Made by a program: the position numbers and the translations under genes. DNA of 7,649 nt, taken from contig JAPUJS010000319.1 of assembly GCA_027296045.1 (NCBI GenBank), forward strand, positions 1 through 7,649. Direction: 5' to 3'. Below, one piece after another: positions 1-6,260 of the stretch. Source of the stretch: a bacterium (lineage in GTDB: Bacteria; Latescibacterota; UBA2968). How positions within the stretch are numbered: the first letter of the stretch is position 1; every line of letters starts with the position of its first letter. Below the pieces are notes generated by a model. It had not been told where the DNA came from. It ran no database searches and saw nothing but the letters and a program-made list of their open reading frames with translations.

Positions 1-2
1 CG

Positions 3-1040
3 GGTGCGGCCGAGCGGATCTTGATCACGCTGTATGACCGGGGGTGTTCGCAGGAAGTGATTGCCGATTTTATTTTTTCGGCCGCGACAGATTTTTATTT
101 TACCGGCGACGGCCATGCATTGGATTTTGCCAATAAAATGCTGGAAGGCCTGGATTATGTAGATTGGAACGGTGCCCATGAGATTTTACGGCCGATTGTG
201 GTGGATCTAATCAGTCGGACCCGGCATGAGGAGACCTCGCGGTGGCAGGACAGTGTTCCTGTGCTGGAAGATGTGTTTACACGGCTGGACGAGATCTGGG
301 AGGAAAACCAGAAACAGGAGGCCGAACTGGATGTCTCGGCTTTTGCGCAGACCATGCTGGGAGACGAATTTGAGCCCATTGTCGCAGCGGTCGAAGCCAA
401 GCTGCGGGCCGGGGTTGATGCAAAGGATCTTTGCCGGGCGATGACCTATGCCGGGGCGATCCGGACGGTTCGGTTTCACTTGAAAAATGAGGGGGACTGG
501 CACGACGTGGCCAATATTTATTCGTATGCCCACGCGCTTTATCGGGCATTTGAAAGAGCCCCCAGCAAAGAGCTGTTGCGTGGTATTTTCCACGGGGCCG
601 TCTTTATGACCTATGTCCGTTGGCTGAATATGCCTTCGGCGCGGATGCCGCAACCCGGACAACGCCTCGATGAGACCTATGATTCGCCTGCGAAAATGCT
701 GGAACGGCTCCAGGAGTTTGCAGATTTTCAGAAGGTGTTTGAGGCCGAGGTGCTGGTGAATCAGTATTTGGAAGAAGGCCATGATGTGACGCAGCTGCGC
801 CATACCCTGGCCCATGTGATGCTTCGGGAAGATGCGGAACTGCATATGTTTCAGGTGCTGGAGGTCGCGTTCCGGCACTACGAATTGTCGGACGATCCCG
901 AAGAGCAGCGGATGCATTTGCTGGCGGCCACCCGGTATATCACGGCCCAGAAGGTGATGAAGGGAATTTTGTGGTCGACCGAAAACGCGGAGCGTTTGCA
1001 GCGAGGTGAATTGCTCAGTGAGCGGGACGATGACGGTTAA
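3..1040 (+). CDS. Alpha-helical histidine-rich protein, 5' end cut off by the window edge
   Basis: The open frame runs to the left edge without a stop, so the gene begins outside the window. The TTG at 21 is unlikely to be the start, because the helix-like sequence continues upstream of it. The visible 346 residues are predicted to be almost wholly helical and soluble, with no signal peptide or membrane segment. Histidine-containing blocks recur: GHALDFANK (111-137), WHDVANIYSYAHAL (from 498), FHG (588-596), HTLAH (801-815), and a C-terminal HLLAATRYITAQK-like end. From memory, this pattern resembles helical proteins related to questin-oxidase-like folds, some of which are annotated with or fused to Rieske [2Fe-2S] domains. 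No Rieske cysteine/histidine motif is visible here, but one could lie in the missing N-terminus. The regular histidines hint at metal binding; that is inference. The gene converges on the GHMP kinase gene, and a shared terminator lies between them. Function unknown. Confidence 0.72.
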   Translation, partial: GAAERILITLYDRGCSQEVIADFIFSAATDFYFTGDGHALDFANKMLEGLDYVDWNGAHEILRPIVVDLISRTRHEETSRWQDSVPVLEDVFTRLDEIWEENQKQEAELDVSAFAQTMLGDEFEPIVAAVEAKLRAGVDAKDLCRAMTYAGAIRTVRFHLKNEGDWHDVANIYSYAHALYRAFERAPSKELLRGIFHGAVFMTYVRWLNMPSARMPQPGQRLDETYDSPAKMLERLQEFADFQKVFEAEVLVNQYLEEGHDVTQLRHTLAHVMLREDAELHMFQVLEVAFRHYELSDDPEEQRMHLLAATRYITAQKVMKGILWSTENAERLQRGELLSERDDDG

Positions 1041-1057
1041 AGGGTGAGCGGGACAGG

Positions 1058-1092
1058 AAAACGGGGTGACCAAACGGTTGCCCCGTTTTTTT
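1058..1092. terminator. Bidirectional intrinsic terminator between convergent genes
   Basis: The arm AAAACGGGGTGACC (1058-1071) pairs with GGTTGCCCCGTTTT (1076-1089) around an AAAC loop. This gives a 14-bp stem that includes two G-T wobble pairs. On the plus strand it is followed by a T run (to 1092), which terminates the gene at 3-1040. On the minus strand the T run is only four bases and belongs to the stem, and it sits just past the kinase stop codon at 1091. Confidence 0.85.
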
Positions 1093-2149
1093 ATCCGTGT
1101 AAATCTGCCTGTTTTGCCCGGTCTTCAAGTTCTTGTTCGGCGGCTTTTCGGTCTTTGTCGGTTTCAAGGGGAGCGATGGTGACTCCAGGCGAGGGTTGGG
1201 GATAGAGGATGCGGCTGGCCCCGATGTCTTCCATGGCCTGTATAACGGGTTCGGGGTCGAGGGTGAGGGCGATGATGGTACCACCTCCTCCGGCTCCGGC
1301 CAGTTTGGCACCCAGGGCACCCCCTTCCAGGGCTGCTGCGATGAGTCGCTCGTTGTCGGGTCCAGACCCGCCCAGGTCTCGCTGGATGTCGTGGTTTTCG
1401 ATCATCAATTCGCCCAGCATTTCCCAATCGCCTGTTAGGAAAGCGCGTTTGCCCATGCGGGCGAGGTGGGAGATTCTCAGATAGGACCGTCTCACCTCCG
1501 GGTCGCCTTCCAGCCAGCGTTCCCGAATGGGTACATGTACGGTGCCGGAACTGCGCTGGACACCGGTGTGGCCCAAAACAAAGGGAAATTCCTGGATATA
1601 GGGGTGAAGGGGTTCCATGGTGGCGTAGGGCTCATCGCCAAATGCACGGTAAAACTGTTTTTGACGGAAGTCCATATAGTTGAGCCCGCCGAAGGTACAC
1701 ATATAGGCATCCTGGTATCCACACAGGGCCATGTAATTGAGTTCGATGTGTCGGGCGATTTCGGCCCGAAAAAAAAGGTGTTCGGTCCGTCCGAGGAAGG
1801 CAAAGATGGCGTTGAGAAGGGAGACACTCATGGCCGATGAACTGGACAAACCTGCCGCAAAAGGAATGTTGCACGCCCACCGCAGCGAAAATTTGGCATC
1901 GGCCAGGTCCAGGAAGTGGACAATGGCCTTGGCCACGTCGAAATAGCCCCCATCGGGGTTCAGGTCTTCGGGGTGTCTGACCACATGTCGGTATCCGGCC
2001 ACTTCAAAGCTGAGTTCATCGGCCGGTTCAATCAAGACGGCTGCCCGTTCCTTTGTGGAACAGGAGATCACGCTGCCGCCGTACATGTCTGTCGGATTGC
2101 CGATAATGCCCGCCCTGCCGGGGGCTGTGCAAAGATACGCCTGGGGCAT
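1091..2149 (-). CDS. GHMP-family sugar kinase, glucuronokinase/heptokinase-like
   Basis: This 352-residue protein has all three GHMP kinase signatures. Motif 1 is APGRAGIIGNPTDMYGG (residues 9-25). Motif 2, the phosphate loop, is IPFAAGLSSSSAMSVS (95-110). Motif 3 is GAKLAGAGGGGTIIAL (280-295). A GYQDAYMCTFGGLNYMDF segment (144-161) supplies the likely catalytic Asp147. The family transfers phosphate from ATP to sugars and related small molecules in the cytoplasm. The GNP(T/S)D-YGG form of motif 1 and the xQDxxxxxxGGLxxMDF segment are most like plant glucuronokinase (glucuronate to glucuronate-1-phosphate) and bacterial D-glycero-D-manno-heptose-7-phosphate kinase. Galactokinase is less likely, since its N-terminal signature is absent. 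The ATG lies 2 nt after the stop of the galU-like gene, and GGGAG within that gene's last codons serves as ribosome binding site, so the two are probably translationally coupled. The product of the kinase may feed the neighbouring nucleotidyltransferase. The C-terminal ~20 residues are charged and helical. The family is certain; the substrate is not. Confidence 0.88.
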   Translation of the reverse strand: MPQAYLCTAPGRAGIIGNPTDMYGGSVISCSTKERAAVLIEPADELSFEVAGYRHVVRHPEDLNPDGGYFDVAKAIVHFLDLADAKFSLRWACNIPFAAGLSSSSAMSVSLLNAIFAFLGRTEHLFFRAEIARHIELNYMALCGYQDAYMCTFGGLNYMDFRQKQFYRAFGDEPYATMEPLHPYIQEFPFVLGHTGVQRSSGTVHVPIRERWLEGDPEVRRSYLRISHLARMGKRAFLTGDWEMLGELMIENHDIQRDLGGSGPDNERLIAAALEGGALGAKLAGAGGGGTIIALTLDPEPVIQAMEDIGASRILYPQPSPGVTIAPLETDKDRKAAEQELEDRAKQADLHG

Positions 2150-2151
2150 TT

Positions 2152-3060
2152 TTAAAACTCCCGGAGGCGTTTTTGGAGATACTGGCGAATCAGGTAGCCG
2201 TAGCGCTGGTCGGAGAGGGCAAAATCGATGAACGATTTGAAATAGGTCTCGATATTGCCGATGTCGTAGCGGGACTCTTCCCGCTGGAGGCGGACGCAGC
2301 GCACGTGCTCGCCCATTTTGATGAGGGTTTGAATGGCGCTGGTGAGTTCCAGTTCTCCCCGGTAGCCGGGCGGGGTGTTGCGCAGTGCGGTAAAAATATC
2401 GAGATTGAAGACATAGCGGGAAGCGACAGCCAGATTGCTGGGGGCTTCTGAGACACTGGGTTTTTCGACAATGCCTTCGATTGCAAAATCGTCCGGGTCT
2501 TCCCCTTCCCTGGGGTGGACAATGCCGTAGCGATGGAATTCGTCGGGGCTGACTTCCTCAACGGCAATCGTACAGACAGCATGGTTGTCCTGATGGGATT
2601 TCAGGAGACGGCGGACCAGGCCCGCATGGCTGCCCGATTTGATAATGGTATCTCCAAAGGCCACCACAAAGGGTTCGCCGGCCACAAAGTCTTCGGCCAT
2701 GCCGACGGCATCGCCATTGCCTGCAGGGGTATGTCGGCCTTCGGGGATAATCTGACGGGTGTAGAAAAAACGGACGCCTTCTTTGTCGTAGTCCATTTCA
2801 TCCAGAAGGCCGGTATTGTTGCTTGCAGACAGATAGCTTTGGAGTTCGGGGTCGCGGTCGAAGTGGTCTTCAATGGACCGTTTGTCCCGACCGGTGACAA
2901 AGAGAATTTTTTTTAATCCTTGCTCGACCATTTCTTCTACGACATATTGGACTACGGGCTTGTTGCCGATCGGCAGCATTTCTTTGGGCTGGGATTTGGT
3001 GGCAGGAAGCAGTCGGGTTCCCAGTCCGGCCACTGGAATGACAACCTTCTCGATTTTCAT
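2152..3060 (-). CDS. galU: UTP-glucose-1-phosphate uridylyltransferase family (GalU-like)
   Basis: This 302-residue protein is the usual length for bacterial GalU, which makes UDP-glucose and diphosphate from UTP and glucose-1-phosphate in the cytoplasm, feeding cell-surface polysaccharide synthesis. The N-terminal nucleotide-binding signature is AGLGTRLLPATKSQPKEMLP (11-30), followed by QYVVEE (38-43), VTGRDKRSIEDHFD (55-68), a metal-binding Asp in AFGDTI (Asp137) and VEKP (198-201). Two usually constant sites differ. The segment normally reading GLGHAV is GNGDAV (114-119), and the usual GE(I/L)xLTDA motif reads GELELTSA (235-242), with Ser in place of Asp. Sugar or nucleotide specificity may therefore differ from true GalU. 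The ATG is preceded by a strong GGAGGA site. It is the first gene of a two-gene transcript with the GHMP kinase and is divergent from fliL. The family call is firm; the exact reaction is less so. Confidence 0.88.
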   Translation of the reverse strand: MKIEKVVIPVAGLGTRLLPATKSQPKEMLPIGNKPVVQYVVEEMVEQGLKKILFVTGRDKRSIEDHFDRDPELQSYLSASNNTGLLDEMDYDKEGVRFFYTRQIIPEGRHTPAGNGDAVGMAEDFVAGEPFVVAFGDTIIKSGSHAGLVRRLLKSHQDNHAVCTIAVEEVSPDEFHRYGIVHPREGEDPDDFAIEGIVEKPSVSEAPSNLAVASRYVFNLDIFTALRNTPPGYRGELELTSAIQTLIKMGEHVRCVRLQREESRYDIGNIETYFKSFIDFALSDQRYGYLIRQYLQKRLREF

Positions 3061-3091
3061 CCTAGGTGTTCCTCCGTCAGGCGGTAGGACC

Positions 3092-3120
3092 TTGACAAAT
3101 GATTGCTTAAGCCGTAAAAT
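3092..3120 (+). promoter_or_regulatory. Sigma-70-type promoter for the fliL-like gene
   Basis: A perfect -35 TTGACA (3092-3097), a 17-nt spacer and -10 TAAAAT (3115-3120) form a near-consensus housekeeping promoter on the plus strand. Transcription would start near 3127 and give a leader of about 94 nt before the ATG at 3221. No sigma-28-like flagellar promoter is apparent in the same gap. Confidence 0.72.
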
Positions 3121-3141
3121 TTCAAATACCCTTATCGAATG

Positions 3142-3170
3142 AATATAGGAAAAATTGCTGCTTAAGAAAA
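3142..3170 (-). promoter_or_regulatory. Possible promoter for the galU-like/kinase pair
   Basis: On the minus strand there is TATATT (3147-3142) with TTTTCT (3170-3165) 17 nt upstream. The -10 is good and the -35 poor. It would start transcription near 3135, about 75 nt before the galU-like ATG, and would overlap the leader of the divergent fliL transcript. Weak evidence; offered because a promoter for this pair is expected in this gap. Confidence 0.33.
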
Positions 3171-3220
3171 TAACGTTTGGGGAAGGCAGACTGAAATTTT
3201 GACATTCTCCGGAGCATTAT

Positions 3221-3787
3221 ATGGCGGAAGAAGAAACCGAAGAACTGGACGCCGAGGCGGAAGCCGGCTCGGAGGCGATGGTCGAGCCCCCCAAGGGGTC
3301 GTGGCTGAAGCAGTTCGTGATTCTGGCCATTTTGGTGTTGATCGGCCAGGGTGCCGTGTCGTATGTGCTGGTGACCCGGCAAGTCAAACCCAAGCTGACG
3401 CACATGGAAGAAAGCGACGGAACCATGAAGTCGGCCGCGGTTGAGGAACGGATTTTGGTGGATATTGAAGAGCCGTTGTTGCACCATTTTGATGAGATGA
3501 TTCTGAATCCAGCAGACGATCAGGCGATCCGATATTTGAATACGGTGGTGATCATTGAACTGGAAAATGAGGAAACGGCGGATCTGTTGACGTCCGACAA
3601 TGTGCTTGCAATCAGGGTGGAAGATTTGATTCGCCAGACGTTGATCCAGACGCGATATATCGATCTGGACGAATTTTCGGAACGGGATGCACTGAGAGAA
3701 AAACTGAAAACGGCGCTGAACGGGTCCGAAATGTTGTTGACCGGTCAGGTCGTGGCAGTGTACTTTAAGCGGTTTATCTTACAATAG
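3221..3787 (+). CDS. fliL: Flagellar basal body-associated protein FliL family
   Basis: This 188-residue protein has the FliL layout: a short cytoplasmic N-terminus (here very acidic, rich in Glu and Ala, residues 1-24), one transmembrane helix (about 31-52, FVILAILVLIGQGAVSYVLV), and a periplasmic domain ending in VVAVYFKRFILQ. That ending matches the typical V-x-VYF-x-x-F-x-x-Q end of FliL. FliL sits around the MotA/MotB stator units of the flagellar motor and supports torque or stator engagement. The central part shows the family's alternation of strand (YLNTVVIIELEN, 107-118) and helix (RVEDLIRQTLIQT, 130-142). The start is supported by CCGGAG about 7 nt upstream of the ATG. The gene stands alone: it has its own promoter upstream, a terminator downstream, and no flagellar neighbours in the window. 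It could be a FliL paralogue rather than the main flagellar-operon copy. Confidence 0.78.
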   Translation: MAEEETEELDAEAEAGSEAMVEPPKGSWLKQFVILAILVLIGQGAVSYVLVTRQVKPKLTHMEESDGTMKSAAVEERILVDIEEPLLHHFDEMILNPADDQAIRYLNTVVIIELENEETADLLTSDNVLAIRVEDLIRQTLIQTRYIDLDEFSERDALREKLKTALNGSEMLLTGQVVAVYFKRFILQ

Positions 3788-3833
3788 GGCGTTTCTCGTC
3801 TTTACGAAACACCCGATCGGTATTTTGGTTCAC

Positions 3834-3872
3834 AAAAAAAGCGGCAGGGAATTTTCCCTGCCGCTTTTTTTT
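3834..3872. terminator. Bidirectional intrinsic terminator between fliL and trxA
   Basis: GCGGCAGGGA (3841-3850) pairs perfectly with TCCCTGCCGC (3855-3864) around a 4-nt loop. The stem is extended by seven A (3834-3840) facing a T run (3865-3872), about 17 bp in all. Each strand ends in a T tract, so it can stop both fliL (plus) and trxA (minus), whose stop codon is 17 nt away. Confidence 0.93.
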
Positions 3873-3888
3873 GAAGGCGACCCGGTAC

Positions 3889-4215
3889 TTAGCCCAGGGC
3901 TGCTTCCAGTTTTTCTTCCAGGTGTTTTTTGGGAACAGCGCCTACGACCTGATCGGCGACTTTGCCGTCTTTGAAAATCAACAGCGTTGGGATGCTTCGA
4001 ATCCCGAATTCGCCAGCAGTTTTCTGGGCGGTATCCACGTCCAGCTTGGCCACTTTGACACGACCCTCATATTCCTGGGCGAGTTCCTCGACAATTGGCG
4101 CGACCATTCGGCAAGGGCCGCACCAGCTTGCCCAGAAGTCCACCAACACTGGAACATCAGAATCGACCACTTCATGTTGGAAATTGTCGTCCGTAAGTTC
4201 AATTGGGCTCCCCAC
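3889..4215 (-). CDS. trxA: Thioredoxin
   Basis: This cytoplasmic thioredoxin reduces protein disulfides using electrons from thioredoxin reductase. I chose the GTG at 4215 as the start. It is preceded by AAGGTGG (4230-4224) at 8 nt spacing, gives 108 residues, and places the active-site WCGPC at Cys32/Cys35, the buried acid at Asp26 and the cis-proline at Pro76 (SIPT). These are the same numbers as in Escherichia coli Trx1. In-frame GTG codons at 4227 and 4224 would add four or three residues but overlap that ribosome binding site. The sequence is a complete, canonical single-domain thioredoxin with no signal peptide, beginning GSPIELTDDNF. It is transcribed separately from holA upstream: a 231-nt gap holds a sigma-54-like promoter and an AT-rich block, and a strong terminator follows the gene. 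Confidence 0.95.
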   Translation of the reverse strand: MGSPIELTDDNFQHEVVDSDVPVLVDFWASWCGPCRMVAPIVEELAQEYEGRVKVAKLDVDTAQKTAGEFGIRSIPTLLIFKDGKVADQVVGAVPKKHLEEKLEAALG

Positions 4216-4223
4216 GTCTTTCA

Positions 4224-4230
4224 CCACCTT
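4224..4230 (-). promoter_or_regulatory. Ribosome binding site that decides the trxA start
   Basis: AAGGTGG on the minus strand differs from AAGGAGG by one base and lies 8 nt before the GTG at 4215. It contains the upstream GTG codons at 4227 and 4224, which argues against those being the start. Confidence 0.6.
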
Positions 4231-4263
4231 TCCGTTTGAGGTTGAATGGACAGATCAATGGTC

Positions 4264-4279
4264 TGCAATGTTTGTGCCA
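4264..4279 (-). promoter_or_regulatory. Sigma-54 (RpoN) -24/-12 promoter candidate for trxA
   Basis: On the minus strand the sequence is TGGCAC-AAACA-TTGCA, with the exact 5-nt spacer of sigma-54 promoters and both core dinucleotides (GG and GC) in place. The predicted start is near 4253, leaving a leader of about 38 nt with the ribosome binding site intact. The -24 part overlaps a 6-1-6 palindrome TTTGTG-C-CACAAA (4271-4283), which could instead be an operator. Confidence 0.6.
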
Positions 4280-4280
4280 C

Positions 4281-4338
4281 AAATCAAAAAATAGAATAAA
4301 TTTATAATAAACAAATATTTATATTGATAATTGATAGC
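4281..4338. promoter_or_regulatory. AT-rich block upstream of the trxA promoter
   Basis: These 58 bases are nearly all A and T, unlike the surrounding sequence, and lie directly upstream of the sigma-54 element. AT-rich, bendable DNA is typical between an RpoN promoter and its enhancer. AATCAAAAAATAG (4282-4294) matches an IHF site with one mismatch. No clear repeated enhancer half-sites were found in 4339-4446. Role inferred from position only. Confidence 0.4.
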
Positions 4339-4423
4339 AGGTAGGGCCTGGTTTGGATGGTGCCATTTTGACATGTATCTGCCACATCTGCTCCACGGGT
4401 ATACCGATCACATTAGGGAAGAA

Positions 4424-4440
4424 CCTACCAACTTTGTAGG
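4424..4440 (-). terminator. Weak hairpin after holA
   Basis: On the minus strand CCTAC (4440-4436) and GTAGG (4428-4424) form a 5-bp stem with a 7-nt loop, 6 nt past the holA stop, followed by TTCTT. The stem is short and the T tract poor. It is at best a weak terminator for the purM-to-holA transcript, but no better one exists in the gap. Confidence 0.25.
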
Positions 4441-4446
4441 CGATTG

Positions 4447-5487
4447 TCAAGGGGGGGAAAGGGATGCAGATCTGCAGATGCGATAAATGAGATTGGACAA
4501 CACAATGTAGGGAGCGGAGGATCTGGATTTGAGGGTGTTGTCTGCTTCCAGGAGGGCATCAAAGGCGTTCCAGAGGTCCTGGTCTTCAAAGCCGCGTGCC
4601 TGGTCCAGGTAGTTGTTTAAAAAAAAGGGGCGAACCTTGAGTCGGCTTGCCATCTCGGAACGGGGCAGACCCTGTACCCATTGTGCTTTGCGTAAAATGG
4701 TGATATGACGCAACAACATGGCAACTATCCCGACAGGACTTTCACCCTGTTCGAGCAGGCGTTTGAGCAAGGCTGTTGCTTTGCCCGTTTGCCGGTGGCC
4801 CATGGCGTCGGCCAGTTCGAAGATGGTGACGCCCCGGGTGCTGGCCACCACCCGGGCAACATCCTCACGGGTGAGTGGGGAATTGGGGGCTGCTGAAATG
4901 ATCAGCTTTTCAAGCTCGCTGTTGAGTTCGCGGAGATTGGAACCTACGCTCCTATGGAGCAGGTGAGCAGCATCGGCATTGATCGGTTGGCCGAGCACTT
5001 TAGACCGGTTTTGAATCCAGCCGGGAATTTCGTTGTCGAAAGGGGTTTTGAATTCGACGGCAAATGCATTTTTTTTCAATTCTGTGAAAAGTTTCTTGCG
5101 GGAGTCGGGTTTGTCTGCTGTGAGGACCAGCACGGTGGTCTCGGGGGGAGACTGGATGAGGGGGATCAGGTCGCGTGCGGAAGCATCGGGGAGGTGCTCC
5201 ACCCGTTTTAGAACCACCATTCGTCGAGCCGCCATCATTGGAAACGCCATCGTCTGGTTGATGGCTTCGGCGAGGTCCAGGTCTTCTGCCCGAAAAATAT
5301 CGAGGTTAAAAACCCGTGCAGCAGGCTCCACGGTTGTTTCAATCAGGGCTTGGAGGACTTCCTCTTTTTCGAATTCTTCGGGGCCGTGCAGATAATAGAG
5401 GGGGGCGATGTTGCCCTGGCGGATCTTGTCGAGCAACTGGCCGGGTGTGGGGCCAGATTTGCGATTGGAAGAACGTCTTTTGGCCAT
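4447..5487 (-). CDS. holA: DNA polymerase III subunit delta
   Basis: This is the delta subunit of the clamp loader, which opens the beta sliding clamp and loads it onto primed DNA at the replication fork. It is 346 residues long, against about 343 in E. coli. Features include the N-terminal LYYLHGPEEFEKEEVL (30-45), the family's degenerate nucleotide-binding-like start, then the central (T)xVLVLTADKPDSRKK segment and a helical C-terminal collar domain. The frame stays open a further 34 codons upstream, but that stretch is the neighbouring MBL gene read in another frame. The true ATG at 5487 shares its A with the MBL gene's TAA stop (TAATG) and opens with MAKRRSSNRKSG. No strong ribosome binding site precedes it (only AAGG about 15 nt away), so translation probably depends on coupling. 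Three coding-strand homopolymers (A8, T8, C7) interrupt nothing. Last gene of the purM operon. Confidence 0.92.
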   Translation of the reverse strand: MAKRRSSNRKSGPTPGQLLDKIRQGNIAPLYYLHGPEEFEKEEVLQALIETTVEPAARVFNLDIFRAEDLDLAEAINQTMAFPMMAARRMVVLKRVEHLPDASARDLIPLIQSPPETTVLVLTADKPDSRKKLFTELKKNAFAVEFKTPFDNEIPGWIQNRSKVLGQPINADAAHLLHRSVGSNLRELNSELEKLIISAAPNSPLTREDVARVVASTRGVTIFELADAMGHRQTGKATALLKRLLEQGESPVGIVAMLLRHITILRKAQWVQGLPRSEMASRLKVRPFFLNNYLDQARGFEDQDLWNAFDALLEADNTLKSRSSAPYIVLSNLIYRICRSASLSPP

Positions 5488-6206
5488 TAGGCGAAGGTGT
5501 ATGCCTTGTGCTGTTCTGTGATCTGAAAGCCGGCTTCTCGGGCCCGATCGATGTGATTGACATGGTCGTCGGGCATGTGCATCAGCCAAGTTTTTTTGCG
5601 GATATCTTCGGGGAGGGTTATCAGTTCGTCCAGGCCGGCGTGGACCCCGCCGGTGTAGAACTGACTGTCGTGATAGATGATTTCGGCATTTGCGCCGTGG
5701 GTTTGGACCATTTCGGCGTCAAATTGGGTATCGCCTGAAAAAAAGATTCGACCGTCGATCTTCAGACCGCAACAGAATTTGTTGGGGATGTGGAAGGTTG
5801 GGATAATTTGAAAGGAGATCTCTTCAATCTCAAACTCGGGTGTGGCCAGAATGACATGGAAGTAGTCTTCGATGGTAGCGGCACCGCTTTCGATGTCTTC
5901 CATGCCGCCTTTCAACGAGTTGGACCACAGGGTATGAAACAGGGGCTCGGGGAGATAGAGGTTGGGCTTTTTGCCGCCGTTGGCAAATTTGTTGAAAAAG
6001 CCCAGTTCTTCCAGCCCGCCAATGTGATCGGCGTGGGTGTGGGTGATAAAAACGTGGTCGATCTGGCCCAGGCTGCCGTCCATGGAGTGAAAGCTGGTTC
6101 CGGCTGTGAACCCACAATCGATCAGGATATTGCCGTTGATTAACAGGTTGTTATTAAAATTGGTTTTGGCAAAAAAACTTCCAACGCCGACGAACTCAAG
6201 GATCAT
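5487..6206 (-). CDS. MBL-fold metallo-hydrolase, RNase Z-like
   Basis: This 239-residue protein is a complete metallo-beta-lactamase fold hydrolase. The zinc motif HTHADH lies at residues 56-61, followed by His139 (TFHIP), Asp159 in SGDT, His179 (YHDSQF), His189 (GGVHAGL) and His210 (LMHM). The overall arrangement resembles RNase Z and phosphodiesterase members, not class B beta-lactamases, with an N-terminal metal-free strand pair and no signal peptide, so it is cytoplasmic. The long exosite arm typical of true RNase Z is not obvious. Substrate is unknown: a phosphodiester in RNA or a cyclic nucleotide is plausible. The ATG follows a strong AGGAGGAG at about 7 nt. It lies 54 nt after the small membrane protein gene and overlaps holA by 1 nt. 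Confidence 0.88.
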   Translation of the reverse strand: MILEFVGVGSFFAKTNFNNNLLINGNILIDCGFTAGTSFHSMDGSLGQIDHVFITHTHADHIGGLEELGFFNKFANGGKKPNLYLPEPLFHTLWSNSLKGGMEDIESGAATIEDYFHVILATPEFEIEEISFQIIPTFHIPNKFCCGLKIDGRIFFSGDTQFDAEMVQTHGANAEIIYHDSQFYTGGVHAGLDELITLPEDIRKKTWLMHMPDDHVNHIDRAREAGFQITEQHKAYTFA

Positions 6207-6260
6207 GAGTCATCTCCTCCTGGGGTCAGCTCTTTCCCCGATAGAACCGACCGGCGTAGA

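Noticed and set aside
21..23. TTG as start codon of the first gene
   Set aside because: No ribosome binding site precedes it within the available bases, and the frame with helix-like residues (GAAERI) continues to the window edge.
207..1073. Long minus-strand open frame (288 codons) opposite the first gene
   Set aside because: It lies antisense to a better coding frame, its product is rich in Pro, His, Arg and Gln with no domain, and it runs through the terminator. It is a shadow of the plus-strand gene.
3105..3166. Two GCTTAAG copies (3105-3111 and 3160-3166) in the galU/fliL divergent region
   Set aside because: The copies are short, the flanks differ, and the spacing of 55 bp gives no clear operator pattern. 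Too weak to call a regulatory site.
3788..3818. Imperfect hairpin GTTTC...GAAAC just after fliL
   Set aside because: It has no T tract and a mismatch or bulge, and the strong terminator 20 bases further on explains transcript ending better.
4465..4476. Perfect palindrome TGCAGATCTGCA
   Set aside because: It lies in the last codons of holA, is only 12 bp, and has no promoter or second copy nearby. Likely chance.
5488..5589. N-terminal extension of holA by 34 codons
   Set aside because: The added Arg/His-rich residues do not resemble HolA and are the MBL gene in another frame. The ATG at 5487 overlaps the MBL stop and gives the family's normal length.
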